From Bryobacterales bacterium (lineage in GTDB: Bacteria; Acidobacteriota; Terriglobia; Bryobacterales; Bryobacteraceae): a stretch of 64,000 nt of DNA. The notes under the pieces are model-generated. The model was not told the origin of the DNA and did no database searches. It was given only the letters and a program-made list of their open reading frames with translations. Of this stretch, positions 8,780 to 17,857 are shown piece by piece (the stretch's first letter is position 1; each line of letters starts with the position of its first letter). A program made the position numbers and the translations under genes. Where the stretch lies: the NCBI GenBank assembly GCA_003162425.1, contig PMOK01000064.1:1-64000 (forward strand), in the 5' to 3' direction.

Positions 8780-9790
8780 ATGACCCAGCGCGAACGAACT
8801 CTCCACGTCATTCTGTTCGTGAGTTTGATCTGTCTTTCGTTTCAGATTTCCGCAGCCCAAGACCCTGGATACAAGTACTTTTCAGTGGGAGAACCAAGCG
8901 GCGGTGCGGCTCGAAAAACCGTTCCCGGATATGCATTGATGGGAGGCGGCCAGGATCAAGATGCAGCTTTTCGATGGATGTGTGATCGGGCCGGCGGGGG
9001 CGATTTCTTGGTGCTGCGTGCTTCCGGTACCGATGCCTACAATTCGTATATCCGGAGCCTTTGCCCGGCTCTGAACTCGGCCGGAACCCTCATCATTACC
9101 TCACGCCAGGGAGCTAACCAGCCGTTCGTCGCCGAGAAGATCCGGACGGCGGCCGCCGTGTTCATCGCCGGCGGTAGCCAGGATAACTACATTAATTTCT
9201 GGCAGGGCACACCCGTGGAAGAAGCCCTCAATTTGGCGGTCAAGAAGGGCGTCCCTGTGGGCGGGACCAGCGCGGGCTTGGCCGTCCTTGGCGAATACAG
9301 TTTCGCGGCGCTGAAGGATACTGTGAAATCGAGCGAGGCGCTTTCCAATCCGTTTCACGAGAGGGTGACCATCACGCGCGATTTCCTGCATGTGCCGCTC
9401 TTCAATGGCACAATCACCGACAGCCATTTCGTCGCGCGCGACCGTATGGGGCGCCTGATCGCCTTTCTGGCGAGGATCATAACCGATGGCTGGAGTCGTG
9501 CACCGTTCGGGATCGGTGTCGACGAGAAGACTGCGGTTCTTGTGGATGCCGACGGCAGCGCACGGGTAACTGGCGTGGGCGCCGCCTATTTTCTGCGGGC
9601 CCCCGGTCCGCCCGAGCGGTGCGTTCCGAATGCGGCGCTTACTTATCGAAATATCTCGGTTTATCGATTGACTGCGGCGGCGGGAACGTTCAACCTGAAA
9701 TCCTGGACCGGCAGCGGCGGTCTGGAGTACAGGCTATCAGTTGAGAACGGTGTGCTGGGGTCCAGCCTGCCAAATAATCAGATTTATTGA
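8780..9790 (+). CDS. Exported S51 family peptidase (cyanophycinase-like)
   Basis: 336 residues with a signal peptide (about 1-26, ending SAAQD). The nucleophile-elbow motif GGTSAGLAVLGEY carries the S51 catalytic Ser. Upstream GGGQDQDAAFRWM and VFIAGGSQDNYINFWQGTP match the cyanophycinase branch rather than the smaller PepE. Cyanophycinase cleaves the Asp-Arg polymer cyanophycin. No cyanophycin synthetase is near, so an exported scavenging role or another beta-aspartyl substrate is possible. Confidence 0.85.
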   Translation: MTQRERTLHVILFVSLICLSFQISAAQDPGYKYFSVGEPSGGAARKTVPGYALMGGGQDQDAAFRWMCDRAGGGDFLVLRASGTDAYNSYIRSLCPALNSAGTLIITSRQGANQPFVAEKIRTAAAVFIAGGSQDNYINFWQGTPVEEALNLAVKKGVPVGGTSAGLAVLGEYSFAALKDTVKSSEALSNPFHERVTITRDFLHVPLFNGTITDSHFVARDRMGRLIAFLARIITDGWSRAPFGIGVDEKTAVLVDADGSARVTGVGAAYFLRAPGPPERCVPNAALTYRNISVYRLTAAAGTFNLKSWTGSGGLEYRLSVENGVLGSSLPNNQIY

Positions 9791-9798
9791 GCTAAAGA

Positions 9799-9900
9799 GT
9801 CTCGACACGAGTGTCGAGACGGCACGCATGAGTGCGTGCGCCACAAACGAACCGTGGCGCAAACACTCTTGTTTGCAGCGTCGAGACTCGTCTCGACGCT
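9799..9900. repeat. Array of five hairpins filling a convergent gene gap
   Basis: Perfect stems follow one another: 9799-9807/9812-9820 (loop cgag), 9822-9828/9833-9839 (loop tgag), 9839-9844/9854-9859, 9859-9865/9870-9876 (loop ctct) and 9877-9886/9891-9900 (10-bp arms, loop ctcg). Almost the whole 113-bp space between two convergent genes is stem-loop. Likely bidirectional terminator or mRNA-end protector. Confidence 0.85.
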
Positions 9901-9903
9901 TCG

Positions 9904-12900
9904 TTATGATCCAACGTGAAATGTCCCGGCCAGCGTTAGATTCGTCATGCTGGATGAATTGCCGACATACGCCGCATAGTCGCCCGTTGCGATTTGCCAA
10001 CTGTTGGACGTGACATCCCACCACGACAGCGGATGCGATGGGTCATCCGCATTGATTGCGATTGTCACATGCTGCTGTGCGCCGGGCTGAAGCAGGACTT
10101 TTTGCCATCCAACCAGACGCTTGGGAGGCTCCCCGGTGCTGGCGGGCAGGCCAACGTAAACCTGCGCCACCTCCGCGCCAGGAACTGAACCGGTATTCGT
10201 GAGGTCGAACGTCACCTGAAAACCCGACGAGCCGCTGACGACGTTGAAATTCGCGAATGAAAATGTCGTGTAAGACAAGCCGAAGCCGAAAGGAAATGCA
10301 GGCGTAATGTTCTTGGCGTCGTACCATTTGTAGCCCACCAGAAGCCCTTCCGAGTAGTCCACGGGGAACGGGCTGCTCGCGCCGGGCGAACCGGCGATCA
10401 CCGGATGCGGCAGATCAGATTCGCTGGCGGGAAACGTGATCGGGAGCTTTCCCGAGGGATTAACGGCACCGGACAAAATATTTGCGATAGCTTCGCCGCC
10501 GCGTTGCCCTGGATACCACACCTCCAGTACGGCGCTGACCGCACCGAGCCATGGCATTACCTGAGCGCCGCCATTCTCCATGACCACGATGGTATGCGGA
10601 TTGGCCGCGGCCACTGCGGCAACCAGAGCGTCCTGATCGATGGGCGTACTGTGAATCACATCTGTGAAATTGAGGCTGGGCAGATCCATTCCCTCGCTGG
10701 CCCACTGGCTGACGAACACAATCGCAACCGATGAGGAAGCTGCCAGCGACGCTGCGGTCGAGGCATTCGTTCCAGGATCGAATTTCATGGTCGCGTGGGG
10801 CGCCATGGCCTGGATGGCTTGGAGCGGCGACGACGGATCCCAAATCACCTGTGCCCAGCAAGGCTGGCATGGATAGCCTTCCGTCAGCGCCGGACCGCCG
10901 GTAGGATGGACCTGCGCTGAACCGCCGCCAGAAAGCACCGCTACGTCAGCATGAGATCCGATCACCGCGATGGACCCAACGGTGGCGGCGTTTAGCGGGA
11001 GTTGCGCATCGGCATTCTTCAAAAGGACCGCTCCCTGCTCTTCCACCTGCTGCGCCACTGCCTGATCGGTGACCGTATCAACCGGGCCAAGAGACTCGGG
11101 ATGGTCAAAGAGCCCGACCTCGAACATTGCGCGTAGGACGCGGTGCACCATGTCATCCAGGCGCGACTGCGGCACCTGACCGTTCGCCACTGCCTGCGGA
11201 AGATTCACGAATAAGGCGCTGTCGGGCTGCTCCTGATCGAGACCGGCCAGCGCAGCGGCAACGGTGCTGTGAGTAGCCCACCAATCCGACATCACGAACC
11301 CCTGGAAACCCCAGTCGCCCTTCAAAACATCGGTCAGCGAGTGCGCGTTCTCGCAAGCGTACACGCTATTGATGAGATTGTAGGAACACATGACGGACTG
11401 GACGTTTGATTTTTTTAGAGCAATCTCGAATGCCAGCCAGTCGCTCTCTCGCCCGCCTCGTTCGTCAATCTCGACGTTGGCGAAAGTACGCCCGGTTTCC
11501 TGATCGTTAAAGGCGAAGTGCTTCATCCCGCCCATCACGAATTGATCCTGCGTTCCACGAATATGTGCGGCGGCAATGTTTCCGGCCAGGATAGGATCCT
11601 CGCCTTTGGTCTCGAAGGTACGGCCATCGCGCGGCTCGCGTCCGATGAGGTTGGTGTTCCCGCCAAGATTTACGTTGAGACCGTAGGCGCGCATTTCGGC
11701 GCCAATTACTGTTCCGTATTGATACGCGAGATTCAAATCCCAACTGGCCGCGCTTGCAATGGATGACGGCAGCGCTGTGGCAGGCGCTTGGCTATTGGCC
11801 ACACCGACGCTTCCGTCGCAAAAATAGAGATCGGGAATGCCGAGCCGCGGAATTCCTGGGATAAATCCGCCCGCGCCACGCGCCAGCGTAGGGATATTGG
11901 TGACTGGCCCACCAGCCCCGGCCACAAGCTGTAGTTTTTCGTCCTGCGTCATCTGTGCCAGCAGCTGATCGGCGCGTTGATCGGAAGTCGCTGCCGCCGG
12001 CGTCGGCACTCTGAATCGGCCCGTGACACCGTTGATCGTAAGAGTGGCATCCACGTAAGGAGCCGTGGTTGAGATTCCGGATGGGTATGTGAAATTGACC
12101 TGGTCAATGATCAATCCGGGGGCAGCGCCGCAGTAATCCACTTGCGCGGATTGGCCGCCGATCGTCAATTGGCAACTCTTGGGACTCCCGGGCACTTCGA
12201 GCGGCGTCAATGATCCATTGAATACAGTTGGCACGCCGTCCAGCTCCGGTGAATTTTTCGGCCCCAATCCGTTGGCCCAGAGTTGATACTGTGTGCCCGC
12301 CGTGACAGCGCATTCGCCGGCACATCCGGCTCCAGTGACCCAGGCGATACCATTGGTGAAATCGTTCAGGAACATCGATGGCGATGAAGCCGCTGCGATG
12401 GTGATGGGTTCAACGTTGCTGTCCACTCCGTTTCGCGTAACCTTGATATTCACCGCCAATCCGGGCTTCGTTTCCCAGGGCACCTGGAAATTGATTTGTG
12501 TCGCGGAAATGTAGACCAGCGGGGCGTTTACGCCGTCCACGCTGACCGTCACGCCGTCAAACTTGGTGGGAAAATCGGGCGCAGCCGGAGGATGAGCCGT
12601 TACAGCGGCATCCGCGAAATTGTTGCCGTAGACGCTGGCCAGACTACCGGGCGCTATATTTCCAAGATAGGACGCCCCGTTCACGATTCCGCCAGGCGTG
12701 ATGACTGGCGTGGCCGTGGTGATTGCAGCCGGCTGATAGACCCGCACGTAGTCCACCAACATGTCCTGGTTAGGAAACGGCGCGTTCGGATCGGGCGTTC
12801 CGAGAAAGGTGTTGGGTCCACCGATGGCCAAGTTCAGGAGGATAAAAAAGGGATTGTTAAAAACCCAGTTGGCGCCCGAGGGAAGCGATGCTGGCGTCAC

Positions 12901-13554
12901 CAGGTGATACGATACGCCGTCCACGAAGAATTCAACGGAATTCCGAGACCATTCGATGGCGTAGACGTGAAAATCGTCCGAGACCGTTTCGCCAAATGGC
13001 AACGTGTACGCTTGAGTGATGCCATTTCCGCCGGAATAACCCGGCCCGTGGGCGGTCCCGTTGTTGATGGAGAGATTGTTGTTGAAGGTCCCGAAATTCT
13101 CCATGATGTCCACTTCGCCACATTCGGGCCAGCTGACCGTACCAATGTTCTCACCCAGCATCCAGAAGGCCGGCCACACGCCCAGACCAAAAGGCAGCTT
13201 GATCCTGGCCTCAACCCTGCCGAATTGCCAGCTCAGATCGGTGGTTTGAGTGGATGCGCCAGGGCTTCCGGTCTGCAGGCGCGCGGATGTGAAATTACCA
13301 GAACTATCCCGGATGGCGCGGATGACGAGATTGCCTTTGCCGTCCTGAAAAACATTGTTGGGCGAATTGGTGTAGATCTCCGCTTCGCCGTTTCCCCAGC
13401 CTCCGTTATTGCCGAGATCGTAGTTCCAATTCGCCGGATTGGGTGGTGTACCTGTCGGTCCGTTGAATTCATCGCTCCATACCAGCTTCCAGCCGCTGGT
13501 GGTTTGAGCCATGGCCGTGACGGCGGCTAACAGCGCGAGCAACATGGTGCGCAT
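9904..13554 (-). CDS. GH16 - TIGR03437 - GH3 fusion beta-glucanase/beta-glucosidase
   Basis: 1216 residues, exported (signal peptide about 1-16). Residues about 20-275 are a GH16 laminarinase-type domain with catalytic Glu147, Asp149, Glu152 in GEVDIME. Residues about 285-515 match the TIGR03437 domain (starting near PGGIVNGASYLGNIAPGS). Residues about 525-1200 are a GH3 glucosidase with the nucleophile Asp757 in MSDWW, and a fibronectin-III-like tail (EVAQVYVGLP onward). The endo-acting and exo-acting activities would turn beta-1,3-glucan to glucose on one chain. Downstream lie exported sugar-type enzymes on the other strand. Confidence 0.93.
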   Translation of the reverse strand: MRTMLLALLAAVTAMAQTTSGWKLVWSDEFNGPTGTPPNPANWNYDLGNNGGWGNGEAEIYTNSPNNVFQDGKGNLVIRAIRDSSGNFTSARLQTGSPGASTQTTDLSWQFGRVEARIKLPFGLGVWPAFWMLGENIGTVSWPECGEVDIMENFGTFNNNLSINNGTAHGPGYSGGNGITQAYTLPFGETVSDDFHVYAIEWSRNSVEFFVDGVSYHLVTPASLPSGANWVFNNPFFILLNLAIGGPNTFLGTPDPNAPFPNQDMLVDYVRVYQPAAITTATPVITPGGIVNGASYLGNIAPGSLASVYGNNFADAAVTAHPPAAPDFPTKFDGVTVSVDGVNAPLVYISATQINFQVPWETKPGLAVNIKVTRNGVDSNVEPITIAAASSPSMFLNDFTNGIAWVTGAGCAGECAVTAGTQYQLWANGLGPKNSPELDGVPTVFNGSLTPLEVPGSPKSCQLTIGGQSAQVDYCGAAPGLIIDQVNFTYPSGISTTAPYVDATLTINGVTGRFRVPTPAAATSDQRADQLLAQMTQDEKLQLVAGAGGPVTNIPTLARGAGGFIPGIPRLGIPDLYFCDGSVGVANSQAPATALPSSIASAASWDLNLAYQYGTVIGAEMRAYGLNVNLGGNTNLIGREPRDGRTFETKGEDPILAGNIAAAHIRGTQDQFVMGGMKHFAFNDQETGRTFANVEIDERGGRESDWLAFEIALKKSNVQSVMCSYNLINSVYACENAHSLTDVLKGDWGFQGFVMSDWWATHSTVAAALAGLDQEQPDSALFVNLPQAVANGQVPQSRLDDMVHRVLRAMFEVGLFDHPESLGPVDTVTDQAVAQQVEEQGAVLLKNADAQLPLNAATVGSIAVIGSHADVAVLSGGGSAQVHPTGGPALTEGYPCQPCWAQVIWDPSSPLQAIQAMAPHATMKFDPGTNASTAASLAASSSVAIVFVSQWASEGMDLPSLNFTDVIHSTPIDQDALVAAVAAANPHTIVVMENGGAQVMPWLGAVSAVLEVWYPGQRGGEAIANILSGAVNPSGKLPITFPASESDLPHPVIAGSPGASSPFPVDYSEGLLVGYKWYDAKNITPAFPFGFGLSYTTFSFANFNVVSGSSGFQVTFDLTNTGSVPGAEVAQVYVGLPASTGEPPKRLVGWQKVLLQPGAQQHVTIAINADDPSHPLSWWDVTSNSWQIATGDYAAYVGNSSSMTNLTLAGTFHVGS

Positions 13555-13610
13555 AGCTGCCTCAATGATCCCGCGCTGTGGGGCAGCTTGGCAACAGTCA
13601 CAAACCCGCT

Positions 13611-13656
13611 GACAAGCCAGAGGCTTGTCCCACGTGGGGCAAGTCTCCGACTTGCC
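13611..13656. repeat. Hairpin pair of the CAAGCC/GGCTTG family
   Basis: Perfect 8-bp arms 13611-13618/13622-13629 (GACAAGCC, loop aga) are followed by the palindrome CCACGTGG at 13630-13637 and perfect 8-bp arms 13638-13645/13649-13656 (GGCAAGTC, loop tcc). It lies between two divergent genes, unlike most other copies. Confidence 0.8.
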
Positions 13657-13689
13657 TTGTGCTAGGGCATCAGCGATACACTAACGCTA

Positions 13690-14589
13690 ATGCAAACTTT
13701 TTTCAACCGGCGGCAACTGTTGCAAGCCGCCACTGCCGTCGCCGCACTTGGCGCAGCGGCACAGTCACAGGATAAGAAACCAATGCGCCTGGGCGTGGTC
13801 ACCGGCCTTTCCAAGAATCCCGACGCTACCATCAAACGCGTGCACGACCTCGGATTTCCGACTTGCCAGTTATCCATCGGGGCGTTCGATGACGCCACGG
13901 TCGCCGAGTTGCGCTCGGCTGTGGAAAAGTACGGCGTGGAGGTGACATCGGCGATCGCGGGTGGTCCGGGTCCGGAAATTTATGATTTCTACAAAGGGCC
14001 GGAGACCATCGGCCTGGTGCCGCGCCAGTATCGCGATGCGCGTATCGCGCGCATCAAGCAAGTCTCGGATTTCGCAAAGAAGGCCGGCATCCCGGGCGTC
14101 CAGACGCACTGCGGGTTCCTCCCCGAAAATCCCAACGAGGCGCTCTACACCGAAAGCGTCGATGCCATCCGCACGGTGGCGCAATACTGCAAAGCGAATG
14201 GACAGACGTTCCGCTGTGAAACAGGCCAGGAAACGCCCATCACGCTGGTTCGTGCCATCAAAGACGTCGGTTTGGACAATGTCGGAGTCAACTTCGATTT
14301 GGCCAACCTGATTCTCTATGGAAAGGCGAACCCGGTGGATGCGGTGGAGTTGCTTGGACCATATATTATGGGTATACACGCCAAGGATGGACTGTATCCT
14401 ACCGAGCCCAAGCAACTCGGCCGCGAGGTTCCGATTGGTCAGGGTAAAGTAAACTTTCCTGTGATCATCGGGTTACTGAAGAAGGTGGGTTATCGAAACC
14501 CGCTTACGATTGAGCGCGAGATTAGTGGAGCGAAGCAAGGCGAGGACATCCTTGCGTCGAAGGCATACTTAGAAAAACTGATTGGCTGA
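13690..14589 (+). CDS. Exported sugar phosphate isomerase/epimerase-like TIM-barrel protein
   Basis: 299 residues. The N-terminus MQTFFNRRQLLQAATAVAAL has a twin-arginine-like RRQLL and a hydrophobic stretch, so export by Tat is likely. The rest is a xylose-isomerase-like (AP endonuclease 2) TIM barrel; metal-ligand segments such as CETGQE, VNFDLANL, IHAKDGLYP and LTIEREISG are visible. Only 10 bp separate it from the following oxidoreductase gene. Such pairs usually act on unusual sugars or inositols; the substrate is unknown. Confidence 0.85.
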   Translation: MQTFFNRRQLLQAATAVAALGAAAQSQDKKPMRLGVVTGLSKNPDATIKRVHDLGFPTCQLSIGAFDDATVAELRSAVEKYGVEVTSAIAGGPGPEIYDFYKGPETIGLVPRQYRDARIARIKQVSDFAKKAGIPGVQTHCGFLPENPNEALYTESVDAIRTVAQYCKANGQTFRCETGQETPITLVRAIKDVGLDNVGVNFDLANLILYGKANPVDAVELLGPYIMGIHAKDGLYPTEPKQLGREVPIGQGKVNFPVIIGLLKKVGYRNPLTIEREISGAKQGEDILASKAYLEKLIG

Positions 14590-14599
14590 AGGAGATTAA

Positions 14600-15874
14600 A
14601 TGAAGAGCGAAGACATTGGCCGGCGCAGTTTCCTGACGGCCGCCACCGGCGCGGCTGCGTTCACCATTCTGAAACCGCAAGCCGTGCGCGGCATGCAGGC
14701 CAATTCGGCCGTGCGCGTGGGATTGCTGGGCTGTGGCGGGCGCGGCACCACGCATCTTGAGACGCTTCTGAAAAACACAGATGCGCGGATCACGGCGCTG
14801 GCAGACATGTTTCAGGATCGGTTGGACAAAGCCAAGCAGAAGGTGGATGAATTGTCAGCGGCGAAGAGCCAGCCGGGCGTCCAAAAGACTTTCCTGGGAC
14901 CAGACGCATACCAGCAGATCCTGGAATCGAAGGAAATCGACGCAGTGGTGATCGCCACGCCGCCCTACTTCCACGTGCAGCATCTGGCGGCCGCGGTAGC
15001 GGCGGGGAAGCATGTATATTGCGAAAAGCCGGTGGCCATCGATGTTCCTGGCATCAGGCGCGTTCTTGAAATCGGCAAGAAGGCGGAAGGAAAAGTGAGC
15101 CTGGATGTGGGTTTCCAGATCCGCATGGCTCCGCCCTACGTCGAGCTGGTGAATCGCATCCATGCTGGGGCCCTGGGTGAGATAGCTTCCGGCGCGGCTT
15201 ATTACTACTGTCCCCGCATCGCGCTCAATTATCCGGACGCATCAACACCGGAGGCGCGTCTGCGGAACTGGATTCAGGATCGTGCGATCTCGGGCGATAT
15301 CATCGTTGAGCAGAATATCCACGCCATCGACATTTGCAATTGGGTGTTGCAGGGGCATCCGCTGAAGGCGACCGGTCGCGGCGGGAGGAACGGCCGCAAC
15401 TTCCCGAACGATACATGCTATTCGCATTTCGATGTTGTGTTTCAGTATCCAAATAACGTGGATGTCAGCTTCAACTCGACGCAATTCGGCAAGGGGCAAT
15501 TCGACGTGAACGAGCGCTTCTTCGGAACGCGCGGGTCTTCCCAATCGCCCTACTCGGGACCACTGGGCGTGTGGGGCGAGGAGAAGTGGGTCTGGGGCGG
15601 AGGCGACAGCGACAAGCCGGCCGCGGAAGGCCAGTTCTCGGCCAGCGGTTCGTTCTCGGATAACCTGGCGCAAGCCGATCCCGAAAAGCAGAAGGCGTTC
15701 ATCGAAAGCGTCGCGAGCGGCAAGCTTCACAATCAGGCTGCTCTCGGAGTGGAATCGGCACTGACGACGATGCTCGGCCGCGAAGCCGCCTACCAAGGCC
15801 GTGAGCTGACGTGGGACGAACTGCTGCGCTCGAACGAGCAATTGGATCCGGGGATCGATCTGAACAAGCTGTGA
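14600..15874 (+). CDS. Tat-exported Gfo/Idh/MocA family oxidoreductase
   Basis: 424 residues. Tat motif GRRSFLTAATGAAAF at residues 8-22. The Rossmann dinucleotide motif VGLLGCGGRGTTH follows the signal, then CEKPVAID, the usual EKP lysine of the Gfo/Idh/MocA family. The C-terminal part is the family's sheet domain. The likely reaction is NAD(P)-dependent oxidation of a sugar or related compound. Ribosome site GAAGGAG lies 6 bases before the ATG. It forms an operon with the TIM-barrel gene upstream. Confidence 0.9.
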   Translation: MKSEDIGRRSFLTAATGAAAFTILKPQAVRGMQANSAVRVGLLGCGGRGTTHLETLLKNTDARITALADMFQDRLDKAKQKVDELSAAKSQPGVQKTFLGPDAYQQILESKEIDAVVIATPPYFHVQHLAAAVAAGKHVYCEKPVAIDVPGIRRVLEIGKKAEGKVSLDVGFQIRMAPPYVELVNRIHAGALGEIASGAAYYYCPRIALNYPDASTPEARLRNWIQDRAISGDIIVEQNIHAIDICNWVLQGHPLKATGRGGRNGRNFPNDTCYSHFDVVFQYPNNVDVSFNSTQFGKGQFDVNERFFGTRGSSQSPYSGPLGVWGEEKWVWGGGDSDKPAAEGQFSASGSFSDNLAQADPEKQKAFIESVASGKLHNQAALGVESALTTMLGREAAYQGRELTWDELLRSNEQLDPGIDLNKL

Positions 15875-16146
15875 TTCAGAGCGCGAGGGGGCTCGCGACT
15901 GCCTAATGCGACTCCATGCGCGCGCCGGGTTTCACTCAACAGCTTTTTCGCCTGCCCGGGCAATCGCACTGGCCTTACGTGACCAGCGATTCCGAGCATA
16001 GGCCTCGCGGACACGCCCAGCGCGACGGTGTCGGCGGCAGCCGGCATGGTTGCAATTGTTATGCCAGGGCCGACGACGAGAGTCGCACCCACCACCGCGC
16101 GGAGGTCTGACGGCCAACACATGATGTTTGTTCGATGGAGAATCAT
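15790..16146 (-). CDS. Possible small unknown protein with a strong ribosome site
   Basis: An open frame of 118 codons with no recognised domain. The reason to list it is a textbook Shine-Dalgarno AAAGGAGG, 10 bases before the ATG at 16146, stronger than almost any other in the window. The Ala/Val-rich segment at about residues 15-55 could be a membrane helix or just composition. Its last 85 bases overlap the 3' end of the oxidoreductase gene on the opposite strand. It lies 139 bp downstream of the ynbB-like gene, same strand. It may be a decayed gene. The rest of the 15875-16285 space shows nothing else. Confidence 0.3.
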   Translation of the reverse strand: MILHRTNIMCWPSDLRAVVGATLVVGPGITIATMPAAADTVALGVSARPMLGIAGHVRPVRLPGQAKKLLSETRRAHGVALGSREPPRALNHSLFRSIPGSNCSFERSSSSHVSSRPW

Positions 16147-16285
16147 ATAGTTTTTTCCTCCTTTTATCTAGCCAGACGACGCCTGATTACGGCGTCAACA
16201 AACAACGCGCAGATCGCCCTTAAACACCTCACGCCACCGATCAGCGTGCTTCGTTCAATTTCGAGCACGATGGTCTGGCCGGTTG

Positions 16286-17230
16286 TCACGGTGCGAAGAA
16301 ATAGCGCGTGAGGTGGAAAAAAATGGGCGCAGAGAAGGCTAACGAGTCCAATCTATCCAGCATTCCCCCGTGACCGGCGATAAGATGACCCCAATCCTTG
16401 ACACCCTGATCGCGTTTGATGGCAGACATCACCAGTCCTCCGAGAAATCCCATCAACGTAATCGTGAGGGCCATGCCCGCTGCCTGCCACGGATTGAACG
16501 GCGTAAGCCGCCAAAGGCCGGCGCCGAGAAGAGTGGCAGTCACAACGCCACCGACGAAACCTTCAATGGTCTTCGAGGGCGATATTTCCGGGGCAATCTT
16601 GTGGCGTCCGATAAGCTTTCCGAACACGTACTGGAGCACATCGCTCGACTGGCTGACCACAAGCAAGAAAACCACCAAAAGCGTGGCGCGGTCCGTGTAG
16701 CCCGGGATTTTCAGAGTAAGCAGCGCCGGAACGTGGGAGATGCAAAATACGCAGATCATCAAACCCCATTGCGTTTCCGAGGTTCGCGCAAGAAAGTTTG
16801 CGTTGTCGGCGAACACCACGGAGGCGATCGGCAAAATCAAGAAAGCATACACCGGTATGAGAACGGCGAAGAAACCGTACCAGTCCACCCAGATCAAGCC
16901 GTATTGTATCGGTAGTGCGACAAAGAAACTCAACAACAGCGCGCCGTAATCGGCTCGGCGGGTGGGGATCAGCGTGATGAACTCGCGCAAAGCGGCCAGG
17001 GAAACGAACGCGAAGAGCACGATAAACACGCGTTCACCCGCCAACAGCGCACCACCAGCTACGATCACCATGATCCACCAAGCTTTTATACGGGCAACCA
17101 AATTATTGACCATCCGCTGGGCATCTCCGCCGCGAGCCCGCAGCCGCAGGATGAATGCCATCAGACTTGCCAACAAAAGGACACCTGCTACAGATTCGAA
17201 TACGGTTAGGTCCTCTTGTCGCACGCTCAT
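16286..17230 (-). CDS. ynbB: Phosphatidate cytidylyltransferase (CdsA family, YnbB-like)
   Basis: 314 residues, about eight membrane spans. The C-terminal CTP-transferase signature is complete: SAIKRDQGVKDWGHLIAGHG followed by GMLDRLD. The frame extends upstream into the acyltransferase gene, but the ATG at 17230 overlaps that gene's stop by 4 bp (ATGA) and begins the membrane domain, so it is the chosen start. It makes CDP-diacylglycerol from phosphatidate and CTP. As last gene of a cluster with YnbA-, YnbC- and YnbD-like proteins it matches E. coli YnbB rather than the housekeeping CdsA. Confidence 0.88.
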   Translation of the reverse strand: MSVRQEDLTVFESVAGVLLLASLMAFILRLRARGGDAQRMVNNLVARIKAWWIMVIVAGGALLAGERVFIVLFAFVSLAALREFITLIPTRRADYGALLLSFFVALPIQYGLIWVDWYGFFAVLIPVYAFLILPIASVVFADNANFLARTSETQWGLMICVFCISHVPALLTLKIPGYTDRATLLVVFLLVVSQSSDVLQYVFGKLIGRHKIAPEISPSKTIEGFVGGVVTATLLGAGLWRLTPFNPWQAAGMALTITLMGFLGGLVMSAIKRDQGVKDWGHLIAGHGGMLDRLDSLAFSAPIFFHLTRYFFAP

Positions 17231-17841
17231 TGGTTTGAAAGGTCGAGCAAAGCTTGCCGCGACCGCGCTAAGAAAATCTCTTTGGGCTCGTCGGGGCCGA
17301 TCCGCATCGGTTGTCCAAACGCGGCAGAACACAGCAATGGTATCGGGACAGCAGTTCCCTTTGGCATCACTCGATAGGAATTGTCGATCCAAACCGGGAT
17401 CAACTCAATGTGAGGCCGCGCGCTCGCCAGATGAAAGATCCCGCACTTGAATGGCTGTACGTGCTCACCGGTTCCGCGTGTGCCTTCGGGAAAAAGAACC
17501 AGCGACTCTCCCCGATCCAGAGCCTCAATCATGGGTTCAATCGGATTCGCAACCCTTTCCGAGCACTTTCGGTCTATGACTACCGCCCGAAACGCTCGGT
17601 GAATGATGTACTGGCGCACGATGCCTCGATTCCAGTAATCGCTCGCTGCCACGGGGCGAGTCTTTTCGCGGATCCGGGCTGGAAGGGCCGAACACAAGAG
17701 CACGAAGTCCATATGACTGGTGTGGTTGGCAAAGTAAATCCTCTGCACATCGTCCGGGCAACAGCCCACCCAGCGGGCCTCGATCCCCGTCAAGAACCGG
17801 GCTCCGCCGATGGTCAGATTGGTAGTAAGTAGCTCGAACAT
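17227..17841 (-). CDS. 1-acyl-glycerol-3-phosphate acyltransferase (PlsC family)
   Basis: 204 residues. The acyltransferase motifs are clear: NHTSHMDF (HX4D), FPEGTRG and a later PVWIDNSY block. The ATG at 17841 has a CGAGGGA ribosome site at good spacing and leaves a 16-bp gap to the gene upstream; the longer start at 17901 would overlap it. The enzyme acylates lysophosphatidate or a similar acceptor, producing the phosphatidate the next gene activates with CTP. This gene is an addition to the E. coli ynbABCD set. Confidence 0.85.
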   Translation of the reverse strand: MFELLTTNLTIGGARFLTGIEARWVGCCPDDVQRIYFANHTSHMDFVLLCSALPARIREKTRPVAASDYWNRGIVRQYIIHRAFRAVVIDRKCSERVANPIEPMIEALDRGESLVLFPEGTRGTGEHVQPFKCGIFHLASARPHIELIPVWIDNSYRVMPKGTAVPIPLLCSAAFGQPMRIGPDEPKEIFLARSRQALLDLSNQ

Positions 17842-17857
17842 GAGAATCCCTCGAGGT

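Noticed and set aside
12496-13530. Plus-strand frame of 344 codons
   Set aside because: Opposite the GH16 domain with intact catalytic residues; no family resemblance of its own.
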